From: Methanoregula sp.
Lineage (GTDB): Archaea; Halobacteriota; Methanomicrobia; Methanomicrobiales; Methanospirillaceae
Reading direction: 5' to 3'
DNA: 14,689 bases
Assembly: GCA_003136075.1 (NCBI GenBank)
Contig: PNBP01000122.1
Location: 43,069 to 57,757 of the forward strand
The notes below the pieces were generated by a model. The model was not told the DNA's origin. It made no database searches and saw only the letters and a program-made list of their open reading frames with translations. The first letter of the stretch is position 1. The number at the start of each line of letters is the position of its first letter. The position numbers were made by a program, and so were the translations under genes. This document shows positions 1 to 7,512 of the stretch, in pieces.

Positions 1-666
1 CAGTGGGTCCTTCACGCCCGCTTCACGAAACGCAGCTAACCGTTCATCGCATGACCCGCATTTCCCACATGCCTTTTCTCCACCCTTATAACAGGTCCAG
101 GTCATCGAATAGTCAACTCCAAGAGATACTCCGCGTTTCACGATATCGCTCTTGGACATATACAGATAGGGCACTTCCAGGATAACGTCGTTCCAATCGC
201 AAAGATGAAACGCCATCGCCATCGCACTCACAAAAGCGGGGCGACAGTCCGGATAGATCGTGTGATCGCCCGCATGAGCCCCGTAAAACAGGGAGTGCGC
301 ATGGATCCCGATCGCATAGGAGGCGGCAATACTGAGTAAGACCATGTTCCTGTTCGGGACGACCGTTTGTTTCATGGTGTCATCGGTATAGTCACCCTCG
401 GGAACTTCCCGGTCTTCGCGTGTCAGTGAAGACGGTGCAATCTCATTGAGGATTCCCACATCGATAATTTTATGGGGAATATGCAATTTCCGGCAGATTT
501 TCTGAGCGCAGGCAATTTCATTGCGGTGTTTTTGGCGGTAATCAAATGTTACTGCGTGGACTTCGTATCCCTGGCCGATTAAATCGTAGAGTAAGGTTGT
601 GCTGTCCATGCCGCCGGATAAAATCAAAACCGCTCTTCTGGTGGATGAAGATTCATTCGTTTTCAT
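1..666 (-). CDS. queC: 7-cyano-7-deazaguanine (preQ0) synthase QueC, 3' end cut by window edge
   Basis: QueC makes preQ0 from 7-carboxy-7-deazaguanine, ammonia and ATP; in archaea preQ0 feeds archaeosine formation in tRNA. I translated the minus strand from the ATG at 666. It stays open for 222 codons to base 1, so only the last few residues are missing. The PP-loop ATP-pyrophosphatase motif SGGMDS is at residues 17-22. The zinc-binding cysteines C192, C200, C203 and C206 have the C-x7-C-x2-C-x2-C spacing typical of QueC. An in-frame ATG six codons upstream (684) is an alternative start; a T/A-rich stretch near 698-705 could be the TATA box and favours 666 with a short leader. Nothing suggests the QatC-like defence paralogue: the protein is canonical and the next gene is a divergent remnant. 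The family call is firm. Confidence 0.95.
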   Translation of the reverse strand, partial: MKTNESSSTRRAVLILSGGMDSTTLLYDLIGQGYEVHAVTFDYRQKHRNEIACAQKICRKLHIPHKIIDVGILNEIAPSSLTREDREVPEGDYTDDTMKQTVVPNRNMVLLSIAASYAIGIHAHSLFYGAHAGDHTIYPDCRPAFVSAMAMAFHLCDWNDVILEVPYLYMSKSDIVKRGVSLGVDYSMTWTCYKGGEKACGKCGSCDERLAAFREAGVKDPL

Positions 667-794
667 TATGTGATTCTTTTTCATACTGTCTTTCTTTTTT
701 AAATATCCTGCGAACAGCACATACATCACTTGTGGGCATAACATTTATCGATCCATCCAGACTTACACTACATCAGGAAAGAGATGCTTCACTG
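667..794. promoter_or_regulatory. divergent intergenic region between queC and the DUF2075 remnant
   Basis: This 128-bp gap separates two divergent starts. On the minus strand, ATTTAAAA at 698-705 is a plausible archaeal TATA element for queC. On the plus strand, ACATTTATCG near 743-752 is a weaker candidate for the remnant, and AGGAAAGAG at about 776-784 is a possible ribosome-binding site ahead of the ATG at 795. No convincing operator repeat is visible. Promoter calls rest on base composition and spacing only. Confidence 0.4.
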
Positions 795-1694
795 ATGGCC
801 GAGAAAATATCAAATCCCTGTGGCTGGTCCGGCACTATCCAAAATTTTCTCTCACTCTCAAAAGCCGCGTGGCTCGCATCATTACAGGAGCATCACCAGC
901 GGTGCATGAACGGTCCGGCAGATCAAAGCCAGATTCCTGCATGGGACCATGAGTTTGACATTCTCGCAAAAGAGCTCAAGCAGTTAATCCAGGCAAATCC
1001 CGCCTTAGGGGCCTACACGATCATTTTCGACTATGCGTTGCCTCGTGAACGGGGCCGGCGATCGGATCTAATTATCTTAGGCCATGCGATCTTTGTCCTG
1101 GAATTTGAGGATATTGAAAAAATTCTCCCGGCTCATGTGGATGAAGTGGCAGCGGATGCCCGGGACCTGAAACATTACCATGCCGGATCGCACCAGTCCA
1201 CGGTCATACCGATCCTGGTCCTCACCCAGACAAAAGACCTGATCAAGCGCAATGACGATGTGATCGTTATTTCACCAAATCGCATCGCCGATGTTTTAAC
1301 CGTTGAGTCTGAACTGGAATCGGGCAGCCTGATTGATCCCGGCATGTGGATCGCAGCCTGAGTATTTCCCGCGGTGCTCTCATGGATCCGGGTGGCCCGG
1401 ACAATCCGGAACTAGCAACCCTTACCACAGACCAAGCGGGCGTTAAGTGCCGGGATTCCCCAGACGGTTGAAGAATTGATCGCGATTGCCAAACTCGCTC
1501 AATCCAAGAACGAGTTGCATCCCGCGCTGGTGACCGGTGTTCCGGGTGCAGGGAAAACATTGGTGGGAATTCAGCTCGTGTACGAGAATCATCTGGATTC
1601 ATCGGACATCCGGAACAATGCGGTCTTTCTCTCTGGCAGGTCCTGGAAATCCGGAAATCCGGAAATCCTGAATATCCTGATGGTTCTCCATTGA
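795..1694 (+). pseudogene. broken DUF2075 / Schlafen-group-3-type DNA/RNA helicase (N-terminal part only)
   Basis: Intact family members are about 600-700 residues: an N-terminal PD-(D/E)XK-like region, then a P-loop helicase. Here the N-terminal part is readable from ATG 795 (NPCGWSG, AWDHEF, LPRERGRRSDLIIL, ARDLKHYH). It stops at TGA 1359-1361. The same frame resumes, with a TAG at 1413-1415, into QPLPQTKRALSAGIPQTVEE and the Walker A motif GVPGAGKT (VTGVPGAGKTLVGIQLVYE). Recognisable homology ends at AVFLSG near 1638; the rest of the helicase is gone and the frame closes at 1694. Two nonsense codons without a frameshift, plus loss of the C-terminal half, make this a decayed gene. The upstream extension of this frame to 546 is overlap with queC, not coding. 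A Glu replaces the expected Lys of the nuclease-like motif (LEFED at about residues 102-106). Confidence 0.8.
1645..1668. repeat. three perfect tandem copies of GGAAATCC
   Basis: The 8-base unit GGAAATCC occurs at 1645-1652, 1653-1660 and 1661-1668, followed by a degenerate TGAATATCC. It begins a few bases after homology to the DUF2075 helicase ends, so it marks the truncation point of the remnant. Confidence 0.85.
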
Positions 1695-1780
1695 ACACGG
1701 TTTCCCTTTTTTATTTTCAACAAATGTGCAATTGTTTCTCTCCGGCACTATCAAAAATGACCGAAAACCAGGAGACACAA

Positions 1781-1939
1781 ATGTCTGTACTATCCCTCGT
1801 GTTCACATTACGGGATCCTGGCATTGGAGAAATAGCCGTTCTTTTTAGCGATGAAAAAGATCAATTCCCGGTTCCGGGACTGCCATCCGTTCTCAAACCG
1901 GCCGTACGTGGATTATCCGGGATTCGTCGTGGAGTTTGA
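1781..1939 (+). CDS. doubtful small ORF, 52 aa, no recognised family
   Basis: I do not recognise this product, which starts MSVLSLVFTLRDPGIG. Its main support is a good Shine-Dalgarno sequence, AGGAG at 1770-1774, six bases before the ATG. The protein shows no motif, membrane segment or signal peptide that I can defend. It ends at the edge of the GC-rich repeat at 1936-1984 and follows a decayed helicase, so it may be the 5' stub of a gene cut when the neighbouring DNA was rearranged. An overlapping ORF from 1851 reads through the repeat and is even less credible. Confidence 0.25.
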   Translation: MSVLSLVFTLRDPGIGEIAVLFSDEKDQFPVPGLPSVLKPAVRGLSGIRRGV

Positions 1940-1984
1940 CGCTCAACGGGGCTCCGAACCCCTCGCCGCGTGGGCTTGCCCGGA
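1936..1984 (-). repeat. GC-rich intergenic repeat, left copy
   Basis: Read on the minus strand, this segment matches the plus strand at 11242-11289 over about 50 bases with a few gaps. The perfect 20-base core is 1959-1978 (plus strand) against 11249-11268. The similar parts continue into GCCCC and TGAGCGT-AA. It lies just beyond the 3' end of the minus-strand defence operon, and its partner lies beyond the right end of the island in the opposite orientation. Confidence 0.85.
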
Positions 1985-2018
1985 TCTGTTGTGTATATTC
2001 TCGATCTTTGAAGGTTCT

Positions 2019-2753
2019 CTATTTTTTTACTGATGATGTCAACCATGGATTAAACTCATCCGGTAATAACCGGGTAAGCTCTTCTCCTGTGATTGAATAC
2101 AGATCATACGTCAGATCAAACTGTTGTAGTACATCCACGAACCTCCGGAGTGTTCCGGGTTTATGTTCCTGGGGGGATGAACCCCGTTTCGGGCGCTTTT
2201 TCTCGGTGTCCCAGTACAGTGTTTTTGCAGCTTCGATAACTCCCCGGTTAGTACCACATTCCTGACGCCCCATTAATTGTGCAAGAAAATCACCGGTTTC
2301 ATCAACCGGGTTGTAGAGAAGAATGATCGAACTTGTATGGTGCAGGTCATAAATCATAACCGGCCCTGCCAGAAGATGACGGAAGATTCTGTCCCATTCC
2401 TCTCCGTTCAGGATATATCGTGAATCTGCTCCCACCTTCCTGTTACCTTCTTTATCCTTGGGGCAGAGCACGTCAAAATAAAATACCGCAAGCCATGTCC
2501 ACATACCAATATTCCGGTATTTTTTATCTGGTGAAATCCTGGATACTTTTTCATGCAGATATTCAGCAATTTCATATTTTGTAGAAAAATTTCCGGGCTC
2601 AACCTCGATTTTATTGGGAAGAAGCCGGGTATAGGTTTCATCAGATAAGAGTTCCGGCAGAGAGGTTTCCGATTCACCGGTTTCACGCATGGCTGTCAGG
2701 AAATACTTGAATTTCTCTATTCCGGCTTCATTGAGTTCGCGTATCCGGGCCAT
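2019..2753 (-). CDS. DUF6339-like protein of the restriction-like operon
   Basis: A 244-residue protein of unknown biochemistry. The block MWTWLAVFYFDVLCPKD, the later RHLLAGP segment and the overall length fit my memory of the DUF6339 family, though I could not search for it. No catalytic motif, transmembrane segment or signal peptide is visible, so it is probably a soluble cytoplasmic protein. It is the third gene of the minus-strand operon: its ATG (2751-2753) is one base after the stop of the 263-aa gene, and GGGAGG at 2761-2766 sits seven bases upstream, so translation is well supported. The neighbouring GHKL ATPase, C5 methylase and Vsr suggest a role in restriction or target recognition. 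That role is inferred from context only. Confidence 0.75.
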   Translation of the reverse strand: MARIRELNEAGIEKFKYFLTAMRETGESETSLPELLSDETYTRLLPNKIEVEPGNFSTKYEIAEYLHEKVSRISPDKKYRNIGMWTWLAVFYFDVLCPKDKEGNRKVGADSRYILNGEEWDRIFRHLLAGPVMIYDLHHTSSIILLYNPVDETGDFLAQLMGRQECGTNRGVIEAAKTLYWDTEKKRPKRGSSPQEHKPGTLRRFVDVLQQFDLTYDLYSITGEELTRLLPDEFNPWLTSSVKK

Positions 2754-2754
2754 T

Positions 2755-3546
2755 TCAGATCCTCCCCATTTCAGATTCGAATTTTTCCTTAATTGTGTAT
2801 TTTTTACAGAATGCCGGAATTACATCATCGTCAATCCACCTGAGGAAGAATTCTTGGTTGGAGGAAAAGTTCTCAAACTCAGGGGCATCCGTGATCTTCG
2901 GTACATCCGGCAGATTCTCGACAAACGCGAGCCAGAGATTCTGCCACGATTCCGGATCATTATCTTCAAATGCATCATCAATGACCAGAATCCGGATAAG
3001 GATTTCACGAAGGACGGATGGGTAAACAAGACTGAAAAATAACTCATCCGATTTAACGATCTCAGTAATACTGACACCTTCGATTTTCTGGTTTACAATC
3101 AGAACCGGACCGGTATTCCAGAAATCAAGCCTCCAGATCTCTTTCCCAAGATCAGCAAAATTTACCGGCAGCAGTGATATCCGCCGGGCATCCTCCTGAC
3201 TTTCCCCGATGGATGTAAGCCGGTCCGCAACAGCAAGAATTTTTCCGTGATGGGCAGAAGGATCGACGATCTTAATCCGGAACAAAATCGCTTCTGTGCT
3301 GTGAATTGCAGTGAGATGGCGATCCTCAGGATATATTGGATTTTTCAGCTTCCCGCACGGGAACCGCATGAATGAAGATCTGTCGTACGCTTCGACAAAC
3401 AGTTCGGCATCATCCGGAAAGTCGTCAGCATTAAAATCAAGTTTCAGATCAAAATACGGATGCAGAGTACTATCCTTAATCAGCCGTATACTGATATTTT
3501 TCCGCTCGATTTTTTTCCGTCCGGTATAATTGAATTTCCGGATCAT
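2755..3546 (-). CDS. unknown 263-aa protein of the restriction-like operon
   Basis: I do not recognise a named domain. The N-terminus is basic (FNYTGRKKIERK). The middle is mixed, with HSTEAILFRIKIVDPS and several strand-like hydrophobic stretches. The C-terminal third is acidic with aromatic residues (DDAFEDNDPESWQNLW, FFLRWIDDDVIP). There is no membrane segment or signal peptide. The ATG (3544-3546) overlaps the stop of the ATPase gene by four bases (ATGA), with GAGGT six bases upstream, which implies tight translational coupling and probably matched amounts of the two products. It most likely works in a complex with the GHKL ATPase. Function is unknown. Confidence 0.75.
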   Translation of the reverse strand: MIRKFNYTGRKKIERKNISIRLIKDSTLHPYFDLKLDFNADDFPDDAELFVEAYDRSSFMRFPCGKLKNPIYPEDRHLTAIHSTEAILFRIKIVDPSAHHGKILAVADRLTSIGESQEDARRISLLPVNFADLGKEIWRLDFWNTGPVLIVNQKIEGVSITEIVKSDELFFSLVYPSVLREILIRILVIDDAFEDNDPESWQNLWLAFVENLPDVPKITDAPEFENFSSNQEFFLRWIDDDVIPAFCKKYTIKEKFESEMGRI

Positions 3547-5534
3547 GATGATACCTCTGAATAGGACGATTTGATTATTAGATCTCTCTGTTCATCAAAT
3601 CCCGTAACCGTCAGGTCAAAATCCTGATCGGTAATTTCGACGTTCAACACATTTTCTGATGCATGATTTACAGTAAAGCCGAAACCACTGATTTTTATCG
3701 GCTCCTCCCCCAGATCAAAATCCGGTTTCCTGTATTTCAGAATCGCATTTCCCCTTCTCACTGCATAGGCAAATTTAATTTCAGCTGAGGAAACATTTGT
3801 TTCCGAATTCGGGTTACGATAAATCCGTACCCCCCCGGAAATCTTTGAGAGAAGAACCGGCCTTATTTTTGAGACAACCTCAACATCCGGCCCTTCACCG
3901 GGTTTTCCTCCTTTTGCCTTCTTATCGGGAACTTTTTTGGTTTGTTCCTCAGGAGGTCGCTTTTCGGGGATATCAACGTAAAAAACATCTCCGAGAACTT
4001 CTTTGTCAACACCTTCAGCCGGCTTCATAAGTCGCCGGATTATTTCCCGCAGACTCGCTTTGACAAAGTCGAGTGTTTTGGCACCGTGTTTGTATTTGTT
4101 TCTGAATTTCGAGGAATCCTTCTGCCATTCAGTATGCGCAGGGTTTTCAGCGTCACCGATCAGAGTTGTCAGTTCTCCTTCGTCAATCACAACCATCCCC
4201 CTGATACCCCGTTCCTTGAAGGATGTAATGCCACTGATCCTGATACCCTCACGGACGAAATAATTTTCAGCACCGTGGAGTGCCCCGTCACGCTGGACAA
4301 ATGCCCGGTACCAGTTTAGGTGTGCCTGGTGACCGATTCTCTGGACTTTCAGAGGAATTTTAAAACCGATGATCTCATTCTGATCAAATTTTTTTCTGAG
4401 ATCAGCGAGGGAAATATTTTCAAATAACTGATCGTCCCAGACCGGCAGGACATTCAGATCAGCCGGAGGATTGAGAATAATAAATTCGTCATCCTGCATT
4501 TCGATTGCTTTTTTTGCAAAACTGAACAATTTTATCAGATTCACATCTTCGGTCCCGCCATCAAACTCTGTTGTAAGGAATGTTCCGTCAGCGATTAACG
4601 GAATAACATTATCCCTGTTCAGCTCAGTGCAGATTCCATTTTCCTTTATTGTAACGGATAAATCACCGGCTACAATCGGATAAAAAAATTGTTTGATGAT
4701 TCCCGCTTTAAGGGATGGTAATGAGATATCCGCATAGGGAAACGGAATGACAATGGAAAAACCAGGCTCTGTGGATCTCGTCAGATGAAATGTTTCAGAA
4801 AACCTCTGGATTGCTTCTTTATTCTCAACAGGAATGGGAAAAAAATTTTCCCCCTGCAAATCACCAAAGGTTCCGAATCCGCCGTAGGGCATATAATAAA
4901 TGTTATCAATACTGTGGATTTTCAGAACCGACTGCCCCATGAGAAGAGGGCTGTGATCGCTTTCCCGGATGGTGAGGCCAAAAAAGGTATTGATCTTTGA
5001 TACTGCGCTGAATACTGTTTTCCCCAGACCCCATCGCCCCCGCTCGCTTCCGGATTTCCCGGAAATACCGTAGTTTCTCCAGAAAAAGAAAAAATTTTCA
5101 TGAACACTTTCATTATTCGGATTATCGGAGAGTCCGGGATCTCCTTCGAGTCCCGTAGTATTAAAATCCTCGATAACCAGGAAATCGAGGGAAGAATCCG
5201 GAGCAGGCCGGTCAACGAGACCGTTATTCAGGGTTCTGAGATGCTCGTTCAGTCCATTAAAAAATGACCGGTATTTTGCATCATGCATCGGAGGATTGTC
5301 ACGAAAAATTGAGATAAGAATCCGGACATCCCTGCAGTTTTTTGCCTTGGCATCCAGTGAGTTTTGGATGGTCTCGCGAAGCAGGGCATGAGAAAACCCT
5401 CCAACCGAATCAGTCTTGAAAAATTCATCCTGAAAAGGATCAACTGCCATGTCATCCTTTGTTTTCGGCTTGAATTTCCAGCCGGGTTCTGTCTCCCCCA
5501 CAACCACCATGGGTGGCAATCTCTTTTGTGCCAC
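3543..5534 (-). CDS. GHKL (MutL/MORC/Hsp90-type) ATPase of the restriction-like operon
   Basis: A 663-residue ATPase. Its N-terminal half carries a GHKL fold: N-box RETIQNSLDAK (residues 53-63, with E54, N58 and D61), G1 box IEDFNTTGL (121-129), and G2 box GRWGLGK (166-172). A charged, Pro/Gly/Lys-rich linker lies at about 520-550, followed by a C-terminal strand-rich domain with no motif I recognise. MutL/MORC-like GHKL ATPases act as nucleotide-driven clamps on DNA and have been predicted in methylase-linked restriction systems. The gene is first in a three-gene operon and divergent from the methylase. The start is uncertain: GTG at 5534 has no Shine-Dalgarno site, while ATG at 5510 (residue 9) lies about 30 bases after the TATA-like AATTATATC, as expected for a leaderless message. 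No nuclease motif is visible, so the cleaving subunit of the system is unclear. Confidence 0.88.
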   Translation of the reverse strand: MAQKRLPPMVVVGETEPGWKFKPKTKDDMAVDPFQDEFFKTDSVGGFSHALLRETIQNSLDAKAKNCRDVRILISIFRDNPPMHDAKYRSFFNGLNEHLRTLNNGLVDRPAPDSSLDFLVIEDFNTTGLEGDPGLSDNPNNESVHENFFFFWRNYGISGKSGSERGRWGLGKTVFSAVSKINTFFGLTIRESDHSPLLMGQSVLKIHSIDNIYYMPYGGFGTFGDLQGENFFPIPVENKEAIQRFSETFHLTRSTEPGFSIVIPFPYADISLPSLKAGIIKQFFYPIVAGDLSVTIKENGICTELNRDNVIPLIADGTFLTTEFDGGTEDVNLIKLFSFAKKAIEMQDDEFIILNPPADLNVLPVWDDQLFENISLADLRKKFDQNEIIGFKIPLKVQRIGHQAHLNWYRAFVQRDGALHGAENYFVREGIRISGITSFKERGIRGMVVIDEGELTTLIGDAENPAHTEWQKDSSKFRNKYKHGAKTLDFVKASLREIIRRLMKPAEGVDKEVLGDVFYVDIPEKRPPEEQTKKVPDKKAKGGKPGEGPDVEVVSKIRPVLLSKISGGVRIYRNPNSETNVSSAEIKFAYAVRRGNAILKYRKPDFDLGEEPIKISGFGFTVNHASENVLNVEITDQDFDLTVTGFDEQRDLIIKSSYSEVSS

Positions 5535-5604
5535 GATATAATTTTGGATTTTGTGTCAACACCAGGTCTATTAATAATTCTAAAACGAATAGTAGAATCA
5601 CAGA
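5535..5604. promoter_or_regulatory. shared divergent promoter region of the ATPase operon and the methylase
   Basis: This 70-bp AT-rich gap separates two divergent starts. Minus strand: AATTATATC (5535-5543) is a TATA-like box about 30 bases before ATG 5510 of the ATPase. Plus strand: CTATTAATAATTC (5568-5580) lies about 30 bases before the methylase ATG, predicting a very short leader. The two promoters are close enough that methylase and ATPase expression could be co-regulated. Confidence 0.5.
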
Positions 5605-6963
5605 ATGAAACAGAATTTTTTTACCGTCGATCTTTTTGCCGGATGTGGAGGGATCAGCGAAGGTTTTCATCAGGTCGGATTTGATCCAGTTGCTCAGGTT
5701 GAGATGCATGGTCCAGCATGCGAAACCCTGAGAACTCGACAGGTGTACTACGAGTTGGTTAAACGGCGAAGATTTGATTTATACGAAGAATATGTCCGGG
5801 GTTTAATTACCCGGGAACAGATTTTTTCTAAATTTGAAGATATCAGAAAAGCCGTCTCTCTCCGCGTCATCCAGGAAACACTTCGTGAAGAATCCATTCA
5901 TTCAGTAATCGCGAAAATCCGGGACAGTATGAAGTTTCACGGGGCAAAGAAAATTAATGTTTTTCTCGGGGGGCCGCCTTGCCAGCCGTACTCAATAATC
6001 AACCGGGCGAGGATTCTGAAAAACGGAGATGCTCTTAGCAGGAATTATCTTTATGAGCATTATCTTTCACTGATGCGTGAACTCATACCGGATGTTTTTA
6101 TTTATGAAAATGTTCCGGGATTGTTTTCAGTTCAGGATGGCGGTCAGAAAATTTTTCATAAATTGCTTCACGATTTTGAAGAAATGAAACCGGCGTATAA
6201 AATTATTCCTCCATTAAAACTTGTATCTGAAGATCCTCATAGCTACATCCTTAATAGTGCAGATTTTGGTGTACCCCAGACTAGGAAGCGACTGATTCTC
6301 ATAGGGTACCGTCAGGATCTGGAACAAAAGAATGAAAAGATCAGAGAAATTTTTGAAAAACTCAGACAGACCAGAATAAATCCTGATGAGTATCTGACAA
6401 TAAAAGATGCTGTCGGCGATCTCCCTCATGTGAAACCCGGTGAAGGAGAAGACAAGTTTTTCGGGCAGTATCCGGAGAAAACAGAGATCCGCGATTATCA
6501 GAAAAAAATGAGAATATCGTCATCCGGTATCCTCAATCACCGGGCGAGGACTCATATGCCCAGCGATCTTGACAGGTACAGATTTTTTATTCAGTACTGG
6601 ATGGAAAATAAAAAACCCGCAACCCTGAAGAATCTTATCAACCAGTGGCCGGCATTCTCTCCCGACCATGAAAATCTCGATGAATATGTAGACCGCTTCA
6701 AGGTCCAGTGGTGGACAAAGCCGGCATCTACGATTACCGCCCATATTTCAAAAGACGGCCATTACTTCATCCATCCGGATATTAAGCAATGCAGATCTTT
6801 TACCGTCAGAGAGGCCGCTCGCTGCCAGTCATTCCCTGATAACTTTTTCTTCGAAGGCCCGAGGACCGAGCAGTTCCGTCAGGTCGGGAATGCAGTACCG
6901 CCGTTATTAGCCCGGGCAATCGGGATGGCGGTCAAAAAGGAGCTGGAAAGGATATACTCCTGA
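5605..6963 (+). CDS. dcm: DNA (cytosine-5) methyltransferase, Dcm type
   Basis: Transfers a methyl group from S-adenosylmethionine to C5 of cytosine in a specific DNA site. The conserved motifs are present in order: I DLFAGCGG (residues 9-16) with the downstream GF, IV GGPPCQPYS with catalytic C126, VI YENV (167-170), VIII QTRKRLILIG (225-234), IX REAARCQSFPD (402-412), and X QVGNAVPPLLARAIG (426-440). The target-recognition region should lie between VIII and IX (about 240-395); I cannot predict the site. The motif I-IV spacing is long, with a basic, helical-looking insert at about residues 45-112. At 452 aa it is a full-length enzyme. It meets vsr tail to tail with one base between the stops and diverges from the ATPase operon. 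It probably protects host DNA in this system. The symbol is a family name; orthology to E. coli Dcm is not implied. Confidence 0.96.
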   Translation: MKQNFFTVDLFAGCGGISEGFHQVGFDPVAQVEMHGPACETLRTRQVYYELVKRRRFDLYEEYVRGLITREQIFSKFEDIRKAVSLRVIQETLREESIHSVIAKIRDSMKFHGAKKINVFLGGPPCQPYSIINRARILKNGDALSRNYLYEHYLSLMRELIPDVFIYENVPGLFSVQDGGQKIFHKLLHDFEEMKPAYKIIPPLKLVSEDPHSYILNSADFGVPQTRKRLILIGYRQDLEQKNEKIREIFEKLRQTRINPDEYLTIKDAVGDLPHVKPGEGEDKFFGQYPEKTEIRDYQKKMRISSSGILNHRARTHMPSDLDRYRFFIQYWMENKKPATLKNLINQWPAFSPDHENLDEYVDRFKVQWWTKPASTITAHISKDGHYFIHPDIKQCRSFTVREAARCQSFPDNFFFEGPRTEQFRQVGNAVPPLLARAIGMAVKKELERIYS

Positions 6964-6964
6964 T

Positions 6965-7384
6965 TCAGATTTCACGGGATTTTCCAGTCAGTTCTGATAT
7001 TTTTTTTACAATTGTGTCAGGATTTTTTCTGACATCATGCTCCCAGAAACGCAAGACGGTCCATCCTTTATTCTTCAATTGTTCATCGACTTTTTTATCC
7101 CGATCAACATTGGACTGGATCTTTTTCAACCAGAATTCTCTCCGGGTTTCCGGCTCCTGAAAACAAACCGGGCATTTATGCCAGAAACAGCCGTCGATGA
7201 AGATCGTGATTTTCCTTTTTGTGAAAACGATGTCCGGTTTGCCTGGCAGAGTGTAATGGATCCGGTAGCCTCTGATTCCCGCTGCTGACAGGAGTTTGCG
7301 GAGTTTTACTTCAGGGCCTGTATTTTTTGCCCGAATACGGGACATATTATGTTTGCGTTGTTCCGGCGTGAGGACATCGGTCAT
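6965..7384 (-). CDS. vsr: very short patch repair endonuclease (Vsr)
   Basis: Vsr nicks beside T:G mismatches that arise when 5-methylcytosine deaminates, and usually accompanies a C5 methylase. The family signature is strong: LTPEQRKHNMSRIRAKNTGPEVKL is followed by LPGKPDIVF (catalytic Asp region), DGCFWHKCPVC, and REFWLKKIQSNVDRD; GWTVLRFWEHD is near the C-terminus. I start the protein at ATG 7384 (MTDVLTPEQR, about 139 aa), because the 22-residue extension from 7450 has no counterpart in the family. The gene lies tail to tail with the methylase. Besides repair, its PD-(D/E)XK-type fold is the only obvious nuclease in the island, so a restriction role is conceivable but unproved. Confidence 0.93.
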   Translation of the reverse strand: MTDVLTPEQRKHNMSRIRAKNTGPEVKLRKLLSAAGIRGYRIHYTLPGKPDIVFTKRKITIFIDGCFWHKCPVCFQEPETRREFWLKKIQSNVDRDKKVDEQLKNKGWTVLRFWEHDVRKNPDTIVKKISELTGKSREI

Positions 7385-7512
7385 AGTCAACCTGATAATA
7401 TGAGAAGAGGGGTTACGGATAAAAAAAGGTAATCGCTTAATATCTAGCAATGACTATTGTTGCATTAATAAAGGGGAATTAAAAACACTAATTGAATTAG
7501 AAGGATACAGAT
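7385..7512. promoter_or_regulatory. divergent promoter region between vsr and the kinase operon
   Basis: This gap separates divergent starts. For the kinase, GAAGGA (7500-7505) is a Shine-Dalgarno site seven bases before ATG 7513. CATTAATAAA (about 7464-7473) or CTTAATATC (about 7435-7443) could be TATA elements. From about here to 11200 the DNA is visibly richer in A+T than the flanks. Confidence 0.45.

Larger units (their letters stand above)
1695..2018. other. 324-bp stretch without a convincing gene
   Basis: Between the helicase remnant and the 3' end of the defence operon I see only the doubtful ORF at 1781-1939 and the GC-rich repeat at 1936-1984. There is no RNA gene or clear terminator hairpin. 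The stretch looks like degraded junction DNA at the island edge. Confidence 0.5.

Noticed and set aside
3..185. Plus-strand ORF at the left edge
   Set aside because: It is antisense to queC, whose minus-strand protein is unambiguous.
1..666. QatC-type defence homologue instead of QueC
   Set aside because: Length, PP-loop and the C-x7-C-x2-C-x2-C zinc site are those of housekeeping QueC, and no Qat partner genes are present.
546..794. N-terminal extension of the DUF2075 remnant
   Set aside because: It overlaps queC on the other strand and has no family resemblance; homology begins at about 795.
1359..1415. Pyrrolysine (TAG) or selenocysteine (TGA) recoding in the helicase gene
   Set aside because: Both stops in one gene plus loss of the C-terminal half indicate decay; no SECIS-like structure was seen.
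1851..2033. 60-aa plus-strand ORF
   Set aside because: Its second half is encoded by the GC-rich repeat, and there is no family resemblance or good ribosome-binding site.
7385..7450. 22-residue N-terminal extension of Vsr
   Set aside because: Family members begin close to the LTPEQR block, so ATG 7384 is preferred.
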